Shown here: one piece after another, positions 9,105 to 17,345 of the stretch | Layout: the number at the start of each line of letters is the position of its first letter | How positions within the stretch are numbered: the first letter of the stretch is position 1 | NCBI GenBank assembly: GCA_910575705.1 | Contig: CAJTFG010000001.1 | Span: forward strand, 248,001 to 312,000 | Origin: Erysipelotrichales bacterium | GTDB lineage: Bacteria; Bacillota_I; Bacilli_A; Erysipelotrichales; Erysipelotrichaceae | Direction: 5' to 3' | DNA length: 64,000 nucleotides | The notes under the pieces: model-generated | Seen by the model: only the letters and a program-made list of their open reading frames with translations | Told to the model about the DNA's origin: nothing | The model's database searches: none | Program-made: the position numbers and the translations under genes

Positions 9105-10769
9105 TTACGCCTCCTCAATCTCAGCTATAATCGTATCAATTTCGGCACGCAATGTATTTTCACGCTGAACAATTTCAGATATTTGCTTGTTAAGGACAGC
9201 TATATCAATAACTTCTCTTGTATCCTCACTTTCTACATAAGTTGACACAGAAAGATTGTAATCTGCTTTTTCAATATCTTCCTGTTTAACAAGAGCAGTA
9301 AAATGCTTTTCCGTCTTTCGGTTGATATAAGCGTTTAATATATTCTGAATGTTATTAGGCTCGTTGCTTGCAGTTCCGTCACCCAATTTATTGCTGTTGG
9401 TAGACTTGACAAATTCTTTTGAAGCATCAATAAACAGAGTTTGGTTGTCAACTTTTGATTTTTTGAGAACCATAATGCAAGTTGCAATGCTTGTTCCGTA
9501 AAAAAGATTATCGGGCAGCTGAATGATACATTCGATATAATTATTATCAATCAGATATTTTCTGATTTTCTGTTCTGCGCCTCCACGATACATAATACCG
9601 GGGAAACAAACAATAGCCGCTGTTCCGTCCGTAGCAAGCCAATGCAGACAATGCATAATAAAAGCAAAGTCTGCTTTTGATTTAGGAGCCAATACACCGG
9701 CAGGAGAAAAACGAGGATCGTTTATCAGTGTTCCGTTGTCAGAGCCTTCCCATTTAATAGAATAAGGCGGATTTGAAACGATGGCTTCAAACGGTTCCTC
9801 ATCCCAATGCTTAGGATCAGTCAAAGTGTCGCCGTGTTCAATGCTGAATTTATCGTAACCTATGTCGTGCAGGAACATATTGATACGGCAAAGGTTATAA
9901 GTTGTAATATTGATTTCCTGACCAAAGAATCCATTGCGAACATTATCTTTACCGAGAATTTTTGCAAACTTCAAAAGTAATGAACCGCTCCCCACAGCAG
10001 GGTCGTATACTTTATTTACTTCTGTTTTCATTTTACCGTTATTATCAAGAAGCGAAATTTTTGTCAGAAGCTCAGATACCTCTTGTGGGGTGAAAAATTC
10101 GCCGCCGCTTTTGCCGGCATTAGAAGCATACATTCCCATCAGATACTCATAAGTGTCCCCAAAAGCATCGATTGAATTATCTTGATAATTACCAAGATCC
10201 ATATCCCCGATAACAGTAATTAATCTTTTAAGTCTTTTGTTTCTCTTAATAACTGTTGGTCCGAGCTTATTGCTGTTCACATCTATATCGTCAAACAAAC
10301 CTTTGAAGTTTTCTTCGCTTGGACTACCTATAGCAGAGGCTTCAATGTTTTTAAAGTTCGTTTGCAATATTTCGTTCAAATCCTCATCCAAATCAGCAAT
10401 TTCTACTTCTTTGCCGTCTTTTTCCGCTTGATCCTTTGCGTCTTTATCAGCTTTTTTAATTCTGTTTAATAAATTCCCAAACAATTCGCTGGGCAAAATA
10501 AAGAAGCCTTTTTCTTGTACCATATCATCTTTAACGCTTAAAGCTTCTTCATCACTGATTTTCGCATAATCAAAATCAGTATTTCCTGCATCCCATTCGC
10601 CTTTGTTAAGATAAGTTGTAAGGTTTTCAGATATATATCTATAGAACAGCATACCTAAAACATATTGTTTAAAATCCCAACCATCGACACTTCCTCTAAG
10701 TTCATTTGCAAGCGCCCATATTGTACGGTAAAGTTCTGTTCTCTCTTGTTCTCTTTTATTATCGCTCAT
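9105..10769 (-). CDS. hsdM: Type I R-M DNA methyltransferase subunit (HsdM)
   Basis: HsdM adds a methyl group to adenine in the target, using S-adenosylmethionine. The 554-residue protein has an N-terminal helical domain (WALANELRGSVDGWDFKQYV), then GGEFFTPQEV, the SAM-binding motif DPAVGSGSL at 256-264, and the catalytic NPPY at 333-336. It ends in a C-terminal helix (QISEIVQRENTLRAEID) that contacts HsdS. It is the first enzyme gene of the operon and overlaps the upstream regulator by 11 bp, which suggests translational coupling. Confidence 0.95.
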   Translation of the reverse strand: MSDNKREQERTELYRTIWALANELRGSVDGWDFKQYVLGMLFYRYISENLTTYLNKGEWDAGNTDFDYAKISDEEALSVKDDMVQEKGFFILPSELFGNLLNRIKKADKDAKDQAEKDGKEVEIADLDEDLNEILQTNFKNIEASAIGSPSEENFKGLFDDIDVNSNKLGPTVIKRNKRLKRLITVIGDMDLGNYQDNSIDAFGDTYEYLMGMYASNAGKSGGEFFTPQEVSELLTKISLLDNNGKMKTEVNKVYDPAVGSGSLLLKFAKILGKDNVRNGFFGQEINITTYNLCRINMFLHDIGYDKFSIEHGDTLTDPKHWDEEPFEAIVSNPPYSIKWEGSDNGTLINDPRFSPAGVLAPKSKADFAFIMHCLHWLATDGTAAIVCFPGIMYRGGAEQKIRKYLIDNNYIECIIQLPDNLFYGTSIATCIMVLKKSKVDNQTLFIDASKEFVKSTNSNKLGDGTASNEPNNIQNILNAYINRKTEKHFTALVKQEDIEKADYNLSVSTYVESEDTREVIDIAVLNKQISEIVQRENTLRAEIDTIIAEIEEA

Positions 10770-11115
10770 TTTTGTATTCTCCGTTCTTTAATAATTTTTC
10801 GTAATCTATACCATTTCTCAATTCTCTGCACAAATCTTTATTTTCTAAGGTTTTTGCGATATCAGCAGGTACTTCATTTCGTTCTTGTGCAGCTAAATCA
10901 AAAAACAACGCTATTTGTTTAGGCTTTGGATTCAATAACCGAAGCATTGCAATTTGTCTATCAGGAGGAGGTGGATTAACTTTACCGCTTAAAATATCAT
11001 AAAAGTAAGGTTTCTTTATGCCAAGTGCGGTGTAAAACTTGACATTTGATAAATTTGCCTCTTTTATCATTTGCGCAAGCAAATTACAGAATTTCATAGA
11101 ATCATCAACAATCAA
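10759..11115 (-). CDS. XRE-like regulator at the head of the R-M operon
   Basis: A 118-residue protein has a helix-turn-helix around residues 18-45 (LSNVKFYTALGIKKPYFYDILSGK). I chose TTG 11115 because GGTGGTG lies 6 nt upstream; ATG 11097 is an alternative. The gene overlaps hsdM by 11 bp and is the first gene of the operon. A perfect inverted repeat (11138-11159) lies 23 nt before the start. This is the usual design of an autoregulated controller that delays restriction until the host is modified, though that timing role is inferred. Confidence 0.75.
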   Translation of the reverse strand: MIVDDSMKFCNLLAQMIKEANLSNVKFYTALGIKKPYFYDILSGKVNPPPPDRQIAMLRLLNPKPKQIALFFDLAAQERNEVPADIAKTLENKDLCRELRNGIDYEKLLKNGEYKNER

Positions 11116-11137
11116 GCAATCACCACCGTTTCAAAAT

Positions 11138-11159
11138 TAGTATGTAAGTTTACATACTA
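11138..11159. promoter_or_regulatory. Probable operator, 10-bp inverted repeat
   Basis: TAGTATGTAA and TTACATACTA form perfect 10-bp arms around GT. A half-site copy (ACATACTA) follows at once. The site lies between the divergent R-M operon regulator and the sigma-like gene and is the best candidate target of the XRE-like regulator. Confidence 0.7.
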
Positions 11160-11228
11160 ACATACTATCATGTTTTAAAGCAAATATCAATTTAAAGACC
11201 TATTAATATAGCTTTTGCTCCAACTTTA

Positions 11229-11258
11229 TTGAGTTTCTTTGCAAAAAAAGATTATAAT
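11229..11258 (+). promoter_or_regulatory. Sigma-A-type promoter for the sigma-like gene
   Basis: TTGAGT (11229-11234) and TATAAT (11253-11258) are separated by 18 bp and lie 84 bp before the sigma-like ATG. Confidence 0.5.
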
Positions 11259-11341
11259 ATTTTTATAATTTAGGAACAAAACAAGATTTATGTATCGTTT
11301 AATAAAAAGAGAACATACTCTCTGGAAAGGAGGTACAAAAT

Positions 11342-12226
11342 ATGCCGATATTACTAAAAAGAAAAAACGGCGAAATCACGCCGTTTCGCAATGCGGAATA
11401 TATTTCTGCATTCTACTTCATCCCCAAAAGCATTTTGGATAAGTGCGGAGAAGAAATAAACAGTATTCCAAGAAATCCAAGAAAATTGCTTCAAGATCTT
11501 CGTGCCATAGAAATAATAGAAAGTAATTTATTTAAGCTTGTAATAATTGATGCTTACGCCTTTATGGTGTGGCCTTTTATGGGGCTTGGCGCAAAAAGGG
11601 AAATTTATTCAGGATATGAGCCGTCTTGGAGATATGCGCACGCAGCTTCTATTTGGATTAAAGGAATGGAAGACGAAGGGGTTATCCCTAAGTCACAGGA
11701 GATATTAAAAAGTAGCAATGTAGACGAAGACCTCGGATATATATCCGAAGAAGAAATCTCAGAAACATTCACTTGGCTCGTTCCTAAAATAATGGCAAAA
11801 CACAATATGAATGAGATCATTGCTGTAGCAGCAGAATATCGCTGCTTTGAAGATTTTGATTATCGAAAGAGCCGACAAAAAATTGATTTTTACCGCAAGT
11901 GGTATCACACCCGTGCAAAAATATCCATTGAATCTCTTGATGAATTAAAAGAAAAGTATGCAGAGAATACAGACGGCATGGAGTGGGATATTCCCGATGA
12001 CAGTGTTAATGTTGAGAGTACCGTATTAGAGCCGATTGTAGTCAACGAATTTTTAGACACGCTTTCTGAAACAGACAGGAAAATACTCACAATGCGAATG
12101 GATGATGTTACACTCGAAAAAATCGCAGAAGAATTAGGTTTCAAAACTCACAGTGCTATTCACAAAAGAATCCGAAAGATTGGCTTGGCTTACGAAAAGT
12201 TCAGCGTCCGGCTCTGTATATGTTAA
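11342..12226 (+). CDS. Sigma-70 region-4-like protein, C-terminus overwritten by a cassette end
   Basis: The gene has a strong ribosome binding site (GGAAAGGAGG) before ATG 11342. The N-terminal two thirds of the 294 residues are not recognised beyond similarity to proteins of Bacillota mobile elements. Residues 235-285 (LSETDRKILTMRMDDVTLEKIAEELGF, then IHKRIRKIG) form a sigma-70 region 4 helix-turn-helix. The last residues SVRLCIC come from the cassette block CAGCGTCCGGCTCTGTA read in a foreign frame, so the original C-terminus has been lost or replaced at about 12195-12202. It could regulate island genes. It may still be functional because the HTH is complete. Confidence 0.7.
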   Translation: MPILLKRKNGEITPFRNAEYISAFYFIPKSILDKCGEEINSIPRNPRKLLQDLRAIEIIESNLFKLVIIDAYAFMVWPFMGLGAKREIYSGYEPSWRYAHAASIWIKGMEDEGVIPKSQEILKSSNVDEDLGYISEEEISETFTWLVPKIMAKHNMNEIIAVAAEYRCFEDFDYRKSRQKIDFYRKWYHTRAKISIESLDELKEKYAENTDGMEWDIPDDSVNVESTVLEPIVVNEFLDTLSETDRKILTMRMDDVTLEKIAEELGFKTHSAIHKRIRKIGLAYEKFSVRLCIC

Positions 12227-12267
12227 GAGATCATAATAAGTATTATGATTCGATATAAGATACAAAG
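12202..12267 (+). repeat. Cassette A, 3' end only (fused to the sigma-like gene)
   Basis: The constant block CAGCGTCCGGCTCTGTA is followed 27 nt after its first base by the 7-8-7 hairpin (GATCATA, loop ATAAGTAT, TATGATT, with one G-T pair). The outer arm is TACAAAG, one change from TACAGAG. The site from CTCTGTA to that arm is exactly 56 nt. In the cassette frame the sequence reads QRPALYMLRDHNKYYDSI then stop. The variable part and leader are absent and replaced by the sigma-like gene. Confidence 0.8.
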
Positions 12268-12341
12268 GAAAAAGGTAAAGAAAAATGAGGGCAGAGATTC
12301 GTTTAAAGCGGTAAGGTTAGGGTACTTGTTTCAATGAGGGC

Positions 12342-12611
12342 ACGATTTCTTACGGTCATAAAATGATTGTAAGACCACACACAGACCTTGCAGGCAGCAG
12401 TGATGCGTCTTTTCGTTTTTCTTCTTACAGTTCTTATGATAGGTATAGTCTTCAGTCCTCTCCACGAACAGACAGCAGAATCGGATCTTACGCAATAAGC
12501 TATCAAGGAAACATTTCGCTTGCCGAAGGCCTACATATCCATACCCAGCGTCCGGCTCTGTAGATATTCCAAAATTATAGTAAGAATTATAATATTATAT
12601 TACATACAGAG
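12342..12611 (+). other. Variable cassette B (silent C-terminal domain)
   Basis: The cassette starts at GCACGATTTCT (frame TIS) and reads 73 codons to QRPAL and TAG at 12561-12563. It has no start codon with an RBS. The protein segment is rich in Ser, Tyr and Arg and includes FRFSSYSSYDRYSLQSSPR. The inner hairpin at 12573-12594 is AATTATA/TATAATA around GTAAGAAT, and the outer arms CTCTGTA (12556) and TACAGAG (12605) span 56 nt. It follows cassette A in tandem and ends 7 bp before the stop of the antiporter gene. Confidence 0.75.
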
Positions 12612-12617
12612 GAATCT

Positions 12618-13544
12618 TTACCATAGCATCATAAAATAGCATATATAACCAAACAGCATTATCCAGCCACATCCACGATTTAGCTTCTTTCTCTTCCAAC
12701 AAAAAAGAAGAAGAAACAAAGTTGATACAGCCGCTACTATCACATCCAAGATAAACGATGACGCAAACGGAACCGGTACGATCAAAGCAGAAAGTCCGAT
12801 GACAAACAATATATTAAAAATATTGCTTCCGACGATATTTCCTATCGCAATATCTGCATTCCCTTTCCTAGCAGCTATCAGTGAAGTACACAGCTCCGGC
12901 AAGGAAGTACCGAATGCAACGATCGTCAATCCTATGAAACGCTCACTCACTCCTATATCGTTCGCGATCGCAACAGCCGCATCTACCGACAGATCACTTC
13001 CCCATATGATAAAGACCAATCCAACAACCGTAAGCATCAATAACTGCCATAGCGGACGACAAGAGATTATTTCTTCCTTTTTCTCTTTTTGCCTTCTTAC
13101 CAACATCAATAAATACCCGATGTATACAACAAAACAACCAAGCTGAACGATGCCGTCCGTAAATCCGATACTTCCATCCAATCCCTGAATAAAAAGAAGG
13201 ATGGTGATCCCTAATAAAAACGGCATTTCATAACGAACGGTACTTCTTGCTACCGGAAGCGATGCTATAAGCGCAGAAGCTCCGAGAATAACCAAGATAT
13301 TCAAAATATTGCTTCCGAGAATATTACCGATCGTAATATCCGCATTCCCTTTTAAAGCAGAAGAAATACTGACTGCGGCCTCCGGCGCACTGGTACCCAT
13401 CGCCACTACCGTCAGTCCGATTACCAGCTGTGAGATATTGCATCGCTTCGCTATCTGAGATGTCCCCTCAACAAACCGATCCGCTCCTTTTATAAGCAAG
13501 AAAAAACCAAAACAAAGCAATCCCGCCTGCAAACATATTTCCAT
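12618..13544 (-). CDS. CaCA-family calcium/sodium antiporter (YrbG-like)
   Basis: A 308-residue inner-membrane cation exchanger has ten or so hydrophobic segments and the two inverted alpha repeats of the family: GTSAPEAAVSISSALKGNAD with GNILGSNILN near residue 40-85, and GTSLPELCTSLIAARKGNAD with GNIVGSNIFN near residue 205-250. The acidic residues in these repeats bind the cation. The start at 13544 is preferred over 13625 because AAAAGGAGG lies a few bases upstream. The mRNA leader carries a yybP-ykoY riboswitch, so manganese or calcium export is the likely job. Confidence 0.92.
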   Translation of the reverse strand: MEICLQAGLLCFGFFLLIKGADRFVEGTSQIAKRCNISQLVIGLTVVAMGTSAPEAAVSISSALKGNADITIGNILGSNILNILVILGASALIASLPVARSTVRYEMPFLLGITILLFIQGLDGSIGFTDGIVQLGCFVVYIGYLLMLVRRQKEKKEEIISCRPLWQLLMLTVVGLVFIIWGSDLSVDAAVAIANDIGVSERFIGLTIVAFGTSLPELCTSLIAARKGNADIAIGNIVGSNIFNILFVIGLSALIVPVPFASSFILDVIVAAVSTLFLLLFCWKRKKLNRGCGWIMLFGYICYFMMLW

Positions 13545-13559
13545 ATAAGATCCTCCTTT

Positions 13560-13700
13560 TAAACGGCAAACAAAAAATGGCGCAGACATTGCCGTTTTTA
13601 TGACAAAGTCTCGCCATTTCATCACAAAGCCGGATCTTATGATCGTGCTGACGACTTTATAAACATAGAATCTTCTCTATGCAGGCTACTCCCTTTACGG
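13560..13700 (-). ncRNA. yybP-ykoY (Mn2+-sensing) riboswitch with expression platform
   Basis: On the minus strand the leader contains AAAGGGAGTAGCCTGC, then GTCGTCAGCAC, then CCGGCTTTGTGATGAAATGG followed by CGAGACTTTG. This is the order of conserved boxes in the yybP-ykoY family. Downstream, AAATGGCG can pair with CGCCATTTTTT to form a terminator. AAACGGCAA can pair with TTGCCGTTT just before the ribosome binding site. The family is known to activate export genes when Mn2+ is high. Confidence 0.8.
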
Positions 13701-13768
13701 TTCTAAACATACTATATTCCATATGCCTTGTCAATATGCCCTCTTTTTAAAAGCATTCCCGTAAGGAC

Positions 13769-14626
13769 TTATACACCCTTTACCTTTTTCACATACTGAA
13801 TGCCGACACAGCCTATGCCGGTATGACAAGATATGGTAGCACCGATCCACCCGAAATAAATATCATTATTCGGAAATCTTTCCTTCATGAGATCCTGTAC
13901 TTTCTCAGCCGTATCCTGTGCATCCGTATGCAGTACGGAAAGCATATAGTCTTCGGTAATCCCTTCTGCCGCAAATGTATCCACAGCGCTCTGGTATGCT
14001 TTCGACATCGTTCTTACCTTATCCGCTACATCGATCTTCCCTTCCGTAGAAGTATTCAGCTTTAAGATCGGTTTGATCTTCAGCAGCCCACCCAAAGCCG
14101 CTGCCAGAGGCGTAAGTCTTCCTCCTCTTTTCAGATGCTGCAAATCATCGGGGATGATCAAGGTATTGCTGGAAGTAATGCTGTCGTTCAATCGCTGAAC
14201 GATCTCTTTTGCTTCCAAGCCTTGATCGGCAAGCTGCTTCGCACTCAATGCCAGATATCGCTGGATGTTGCATGTCGTATACGGTTCCACAATATGCAGC
14301 AAAAAATCCTGTTCCTTGGATACCGCATACAAGACCTGCGCAGTAGAAGACAAACCGCCGCTGAGCGTAACGGCGATCGCTTCCTCATATCCGTCTTCTT
14401 TGAGCTGTTGTATAAGACGCTCCATAGATCCCATGGTAGGCATGGAAGTCGTCGGCATATCCCCTTTATGAAGAAGCGCAAACACTTCTTCTGTCGTTAT
14501 CGTTTCCTGATCTCTATATTCCTCTTCATTATTAATGATCTGCAGCGGGAGAAAATAAATTCCCGCAGTGGCCGCTTCTTTTTTGCTTAACCCGCTTCCG
14601 CTGTCCGTAATGATAGCTAATTTCAT
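13769..14626 (-). CDS. DegV family fatty-acid-binding protein
   Basis: The 285-residue protein is a typical one-domain DegV/FakB. It has ITDSGSGLS at the N-terminus and TTSMPTMGSM near residue 55, where the bound fatty acid headgroup is held. In Bacillota, FakB proteins present fatty acids to the kinase FakA. No fakA is in the window. An AAAGGAG site precedes the ATG. It is transcribed divergently from the yigZ-like gene. Confidence 0.9.
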   Translation of the reverse strand: MKLAIITDSGSGLSKKEAATAGIYFLPLQIINNEEEYRDQETITTEEVFALLHKGDMPTTSMPTMGSMERLIQQLKEDGYEEAIAVTLSGGLSSTAQVLYAVSKEQDFLLHIVEPYTTCNIQRYLALSAKQLADQGLEAKEIVQRLNDSITSSNTLIIPDDLQHLKRGGRLTPLAAALGGLLKIKPILKLNTSTEGKIDVADKVRTMSKAYQSAVDTFAAEGITEDYMLSVLHTDAQDTAEKVQDLMKERFPNNDIYFGWIGATISCHTGIGCVGIQYVKKVKGV

Positions 14627-14745
14627 ATCGCATCTCCTTTCATAATGAAAATCCGCTTTATTAGGATACCACTTTTTTCCTTTTCAGGCAAATAGGCAAA
14701 CACAGAGAAATACGATATAATAAAACTACATGTTAGGAGAAGATT

Positions 14746-15360
14746 ATGTACCGATTAAAAGAAGATCATGAACATACGATAGAAATACAAAAAAGCCGGT
14801 TTATCTGTTATCTGCATAAAACACTTGATGAAGAAGCAGCTAAGGAATTCATAACTTCCATTCAAAAACTTCATCCCAATGCCACACATCACTGCTATGC
14901 ATTTATCATCGGCGAACATAATGAAATTCAAAGGAGCAACGATGACGGAGAACCGGGCGGTACCGCCGGGATGCCAATGCTGGATTGTCTTATGAAACAG
15001 CATATGCAGGATATCACCGCGGTCGTCGTCCGCTACTTCGGCGGTATCAAACTAGGGGCAGGCGGCTTAGTTCGCGCTTATTCCAAAAGTGTATCTGAAG
15101 CATTAAAAGAAGCTTCCCTAACACAAAAAAAGCAAATGAAACAATATCGTCTGTCATTTTCCTATGAACTTACCGGAAAATTAGACCACTATTTCCGAAC
15201 ACATGATATCCGTCTTTTACAAAAAACATATGAAGACTGCATCACTTATGAATTTCTAAGTGAAACTCCCATCGACGAAGATATTCAAGAGCTGACCAGC
15301 GGCCGCTTCTTTCCCGAATTCCTTCAGGATATCATCATCGATGCGGATATAAAAAGATAG
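14746..15360 (+). CDS. YigZ/IMPACT family protein
   Basis: A 204-residue cytoplasmic protein has the conserved IMPACT segment NDDGEPGGTAGMPML near residue 65 and VRYFGGIKLGAGGLVRAYS near residue 95, followed by a DUF1949-like C-terminal ferredoxin-like domain. The biochemical role of bacterial YigZ proteins is unclear, with translation-related roles proposed. A GATATAATA promoter -10 at 14714-14721 and an AGGAG ribosome binding site precede ATG 14746. Confidence 0.9.
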   Translation: MYRLKEDHEHTIEIQKSRFICYLHKTLDEEAAKEFITSIQKLHPNATHHCYAFIIGEHNEIQRSNDDGEPGGTAGMPMLDCLMKQHMQDITAVVVRYFGGIKLGAGGLVRAYSKSVSEALKEASLTQKKQMKQYRLSFSYELTGKLDHYFRTHDIRLLQKTYEDCITYEFLSETPIDEDIQELTSGRFFPEFLQDIIIDADIKR

Positions 15361-15366
15361 AAACTT

Positions 15367-15876
15367 CTAGGACACCGAATCGGTGTTCTTTTTTGTATGT
15401 AAATACGCCTCCAAAAACCGTTTCGCAAGACTGTTCGGTTTCACGACGCGCAATATCTCCTCCTCAGAAAACCACTGTGCTTTGTCAACTTCCCAATCAC
15501 TGACACCGCGAAGATCCTCTGATTCTGCCGTACATATAAAATTGCAGATCAATGTATTGGCTTTCGGAAAATACTCGCTTTTATTATATGAGAGCTCCGT
15601 TACCGAAAGTCCGATCTCCTCTTTTACTTCCCGGATGACCGCTTCTTCTAACTGCTCTTTTTTATCCACATAACCGGCAACCAGAATATTATGAGGGCTG
15701 CCGTACTGCTGGATCAATAAAATCTTCGTATGATCCGGATTGCGTACGATCATGGATACCGCCGTATAAAAAACAGGAAAACGGTATGCTTGACAATGCA
15801 TACAATACGAATGAGCTCCCTCGTGTTCCTTTTCCTTCATTACCAGTTTTGTTCCGCACTCACTGCAGTAATTCAT
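15367..15876 (-). CDS. Zinc-ribbon NUDIX hydrolase (NudC-like)
   Basis: About 169 residues start at ATG 15876 with GAAGGTGG upstream; a longer start at 15912 has no site. The N-terminus has a zinc ribbon, CSECG and CMHCQ. The NUDIX box is complete: G-x5-E-x7-REV-x-EE-x-GL in GYVDKKEQLEEAVIREVKEE. The combination is like the NAD-capped RNA or NADH pyrophosphatase NudC, but without its long N-terminal domain. The natural substrate is unknown. The 3' arm of cassette C lies 60 bp upstream of its start. Confidence 0.9.
   Translation of the reverse strand: MNYCSECGTKLVMKEKEHEGAHSYCMHCQAYRFPVFYTAVSMIVRNPDHTKILLIQQYGSPHNILVAGYVDKKEQLEEAVIREVKEEIGLSVTELSYNKSEYFPKANTLICNFICTAESEDLRGVSDWEVDKAQWFSEEEILRVVKPNSLAKRFLEAYLHTKKNTDSVS
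15369..15395. terminator. Shared terminator of the yigZ-like and NUDIX genes
   Basis: GGACACCGA and its near-complement TCGGTGTTC form a compact hairpin with TTTTTT on the plus side, between two convergent genes. It overlaps the NUDIX stop. Confidence 0.75.
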
Positions 15877-15936
15877 ATAGCCACCTTCATTTCTCTTGTT
15901 ACTATACCACAAAACAACACGTTCATGTATGGCAGC

Positions 15937-16209
15937 CTCTGTATTTCATATACAGCCATGATACGCACCATGGTTATCAAATGTATACAGAGCCGGACGC
16001 TGTGGATAAGACTGCGACCATAATCCTCCATGATACATAGCAGAACCTTTATAACTGATACCGAATAATTTTCCTTTTGATAACACGGAAGAAGAATACA
16101 AATACCAAGACAACTTATCTTCATTTGCATGAAAGCACAAAGCACTTACTTGTGTACCTGTTAGATCTGACCCTACAACAGGAACAACATTATTTTTAAC
16201 AGAAATCGT
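15937..16209 (-). other. Variable cassette C (silent C-terminal domain)
   Basis: Read on the minus strand from 16209, the frame is TISVKNNVVPVVG through LSWYLYSSS and GLWSQSYPQRPALY, ending TGA at 15946 after FDNHGAYHGCI, 87 residues in all. There is no start codon with an RBS, and a stop lies upstream in the same frame. The folded site spans 15937-15992 (56 nt): outer arms CTCTGTA and TACAGAG, inner arms AGCCATG/CATGGTT with an 8-nt loop. First of three tandem minus-strand cassettes. Confidence 0.8.
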
Positions 16210-16368
16210 GCTGTCTTAGAAACGAACTCACCTTATAATGGAACCCCAGTCCGAGTTTTAAACACAGTTCCCCTTATGCATAAAAATTTATCCACTATTT
16301 CATTCTAACCTACCTATAAAATAACGATAACAGAATTTATAAAAATATGCAGGTAAAAAAGAAAGATC

Positions 16369-16672
16369 CTCTGTATGCTATGTGAAATTATAATGCTTAC
16401 TATAATTATTTATTATGCCTACTATAGAATATATACAGAGCCGGACGCTGAACTTTATCGACATTGCCAGCAGGTAAATCTATTGTCAGTTTGAAATTTG
16501 TTGAGCCTTGTTGATTCCCTGTAATACTCTGTCGACTAGAGAAAATTGTAGAAAACCATTTATCCTCGTATTGTGCAGCAGAACTGATTTTCCAACGAAA
16601 AGCATGGTCTTCTGATGGTATAGGGCCACTACCGGATGGGATTGCTTTTATCTTATGTCCTATAGAAATCGT
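16369..16672 (-). other. Variable cassette D (silent C-terminal domain, long site)
   Basis: From 16672 the minus strand reads TISIGHKIKAIPSGSG through FRWKISSAAQYEDKW and GNVDKVQRPALYIFYSRHNK to TAA at 16406, 88 residues. The folded site is 72 nt instead of 56 because of a 16-nt insertion between the QRPAL block and the hairpin. The outer arms (16369-16375, 16434-16440) are intact and the inner hairpin (AATTATA/TATAATT, 16386-16407) is perfect. Confidence 0.8.
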
Positions 16673-16805
16673 GCCCTCATTACAATGGAACCCCTAACCT
16701 GCCATTGTAAACGAACCTCTCACCTCTTTCTTCTTTAATCTACCTATGAAATAAGGATAACAGATAATTTACAAGGATTATTAGTAAATATTAGAAATGA
16801 CAAAC

Positions 16806-17105
16806 CTCTGTATGTTATATAGAACTATGCTTCCTACCATAGTTATCCTATTTCATCAGAGCCGGACGCTGCGTAATTATGGCATTGTGATGCGTTTCAT
16901 AAATATGATAACTATATACGTGACTAACAGATCCATTGCGCACTAAAATTACCGTTTGATTTGGAAAGCGAATATCGGAAGATGAGAGCCATGTCCACTG
17001 ATATTTGGCGGAAGATGTACTTGCCCACTTTAAGGGAGTAAAGTAATTTTCCTCCTACTGATCATCATTTATCTGTGCAAGAATTTCATTGCTCACAGAA
17101 ATCGT
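16806..17105 (-). other. Variable cassette E (with in-frame stop)
   Basis: From 17105 the frame reads TISVSNEILAQINDDQ, then an in-frame TAG at 17055-17057, then EENYFTPLKW through YQWTWLSSSDIRF and VYSYHIYETHH to QRPALMK and stop at 16848. The variable part is clearly related to cassette J. The internal stop shows it cannot be expressed whole as it stands. The 56-nt site is 16806-16861 with perfect inner arms AACTATG/CATAGTT. Confidence 0.8.
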
Positions 17106-17257
17106 GCCCCCCTTATAATGGAACCCCGCTCCTCATTATCTTCTTCCTACCTTTGGGACTTGGGACTGAATCCCAGACCAATCACCCCTTATACATAAAA
17201 TTTCATCCTTTTTATCCTACCTTATATGAAAATCTTAACAGATGCAAAAGAAAAAGC
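17106..17257 (-). repeat. Cassette E leader, near-identical to cassette F leader
   Basis: About 150 bp upstream of the coding entry of cassette E match the leader of cassette F (24062-24205) almost base for base, including GGAACCCCGCTCCTC, ATCCCAGACCAATC and CCTACCTTATATGAAAATC. The only clear differences are a tandem 7-bp insertion in E, one T and a few substitutions. The variable regions of E and F are unrelated. Confidence 0.85.
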
Positions 17258-17283
17258 ACAACTTCTACTATGAGAAAATGTGC
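17251..17283 (-). terminator. Terminator of the gene at 17346-17969
   Basis: On the minus strand AGCACA pairs with TGTGCT and is followed by TTTTTCTTTT. The cassette E leader begins at the end of this T-run. Confidence 0.5.
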
Positions 17284-17345
17284 TGTATATACTTTTTCTT
17301 TTATCAATATTCCTGTTCTCTATAAGGCGCTTATACACAGACCGT

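Noticed and set aside
16441-16680. Possibility that the repeat family is a MITE with random interior
   Set aside because: The same frame stays open between TIS and QRPAL in eight of nine copies, and E and J are homologous at the protein level.
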